From: an uncultured Erysipelotrichaceae bacterium
GTDB lineage: Bacteria > Bacillota_I > Bacilli_A > Erysipelotrichales > Erysipelotrichaceae
Assembly (NCBI GenBank): GCA_934692455.1
Contig: CAKUTY010000095.1
Location: forward strand, 1 to 5,705
Length of the DNA stretch: 5,705 nt
Reading direction: 5' to 3'
Below the pieces are notes generated by a model, which had not been told where the DNA came from, made no database searches, and saw only the letters and a list, made by a program, of their open reading frames with translations. Position 1 is the first letter of the stretch, and every line of letters starts with the position of its first letter. Both the position numbers and the translations under genes were made by a program. Shown here piece by piece: positions 5,165 through 5,705 of this stretch.

Positions 5165-5705
5165 CTATTCATCAACTTCTATAATTCGATATCCATCATA
5201 CTCACCAGTCAATAACTTAGCCTGGTTTGCAATTTCGAAGATATCAGTTAATATTTTACCATCAGAATTAACATGTTCCTTAAAAGTATCAACAATCATT
5301 TGCTTTTCATCAACATTGACAAAATATTCATGACTCATCATCACATCAACAAATTGTCTTAAACCTTCTAAGTCCGTGAACACTAAACGATGTAAAATAA
5401 TAATCTTTTGGCCTTCTTCATAATCAGATGCGAATGATTCTTTAAGTTCATAAACACCCTTTATAAAGCCATTACTTAAATAAGGATATAAGGCAACAAT
5501 CGAATCATAAATCTTTTTATTTAATTCATTAATTCTTTGTTGCTTATTCTTAAAATCATCAACCTCATACTCATTGTTAGTAAATTCATCAAACAAATCA
5601 CCAACATAATCAGTCTCTTTGTTAGAACCTAAATCAAAATCAGCCTCATCTTCATCAGAATCCTCATCGCTTTTATCTATGCCTAAGTCAAATTCCCCTT
5701 GTTCT
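5165..5705 (-). CDS. Conserved-looking acidic cytosolic protein of unknown function, start beyond the right edge
   Basis: The frame stays open from the stop at 5167-5165 to the window edge (179 residues visible), so the TTG at 5596 is not the true start; the gene is 5'-truncated by the window. I do not recognise the family. The visible beginning is an acidic low-complexity stretch with two FDLG words (EFDLG and, after an Asp/Glu run, DFDLG), followed by a predominantly helical domain with KNKQQRINELNKKIYDSI and VYELKESFASDYEEG segments and a C-terminal DGYRIIEVDE. No signal peptide or membrane segment is visible in the part seen. It is in an operon with the SH3b membrane protein (19-bp gap), which also has an acidic tail, so the two may act together. 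The function is not assignable from sequence. Confidence 0.75.
   Translation of the reverse strand, partial: EQGEFDLGIDKSDEDSDEDEADFDLGSNKETDYVGDLFDEFTNNEYEVDDFKNKQQRINELNKKIYDSIVALYPYLSNGFIKGVYELKESFASDYEEGQKIIILHRLVFTDLEGLRQFVDVMMSHEYFVNVDEKQMIVDTFKEHVNSDGKILTDIFEIANQAKLLTGEYDGYRIIEVDE

Noticed and set aside
4886..5333. Two plus-strand frames opposite the SH3b gene and the acidic gene
   Set aside because: Their Ser-rich runs are the antisense of Asp/Glu-rich codons in the real genes, and they have no independent support.
5165..5596. TTG at 5596 as the start of the acidic gene
   Set aside because: The same frame is open for a further 36 codons to the window edge with gene-like composition and no ribosome site precedes the TTG, so the start lies outside the window.

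Overview
The window looks like a piece of a low-GC Bacillota chromosome (about one third G+C by eye). Supporting points are strong AGGAGG-type ribosome binding sites, compact same-strand operons, a MurZ-type MurA, and a Tyr-Gln-Lys-Gly tRNA cluster with encoded CCA ends. I suspect an Erysipelotrichia- or Clostridia-like gut or oral bacterium, but nothing here fixes the genus. There are no mobile elements, CRISPR arrays or phage genes. Almost everything is on the minus strand; the one exception is the alkyltransferase gene.

Left part (1-2204), minus strand, in transcription order: hslO (Hsp33 redox chaperone), dus (tRNA-dihydrouridine synthase), then the start of a family-4 glycosyltransferase that runs off the left edge. 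hslO and dus overlap by 20 bp, and dus and the glycosyltransferase overlap by 4 bp (ATGA), so this is a translationally coupled operon. The glycosyltransferase is out of frame. A 13-bp word repeated with a 14-bp period causes a frameshift and a stop at codon 59, and removing one period restores a clean family-like reading frame. A 7-bp tandem repeat at the hslO start likewise separates an upstream ATG from the hslO frame.

Middle (2205-3147): ogt/MGMT, a methylated-DNA-cysteine methyltransferase, is on the plus strand and divergent from hslO. Its 3' end meets four tRNA genes on the minus strand (Tyr-GTA, Gln-TTG, Lys-TTT, Gly-TCC). The tRNAs have a promoter with an extended -10 that sits inside a 10-bp inverted repeat, and an intrinsic terminator whose T-tract overlaps the ogt stop codon. 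The tRNA-Gly has C instead of the near-universal U at position 33.

Right part (3148-5705), minus strand, in transcription order: an unknown acidic cytosolic protein (start beyond the right edge), a single-pass membrane protein with an acidic cytoplasmic tail, coiled coil and SH3b-like outer domain, a strong terminator, then a MurZ-type murA (first committed step of peptidoglycan synthesis). The terminator is so close to murA that it may act as an attenuator.

I see no wholly new system. The best leads are the duplication-frameshifted glycosyltransferase (phase-variation-like), the C33 tRNA-Gly, and the attenuator-like arrangement in front of murA.
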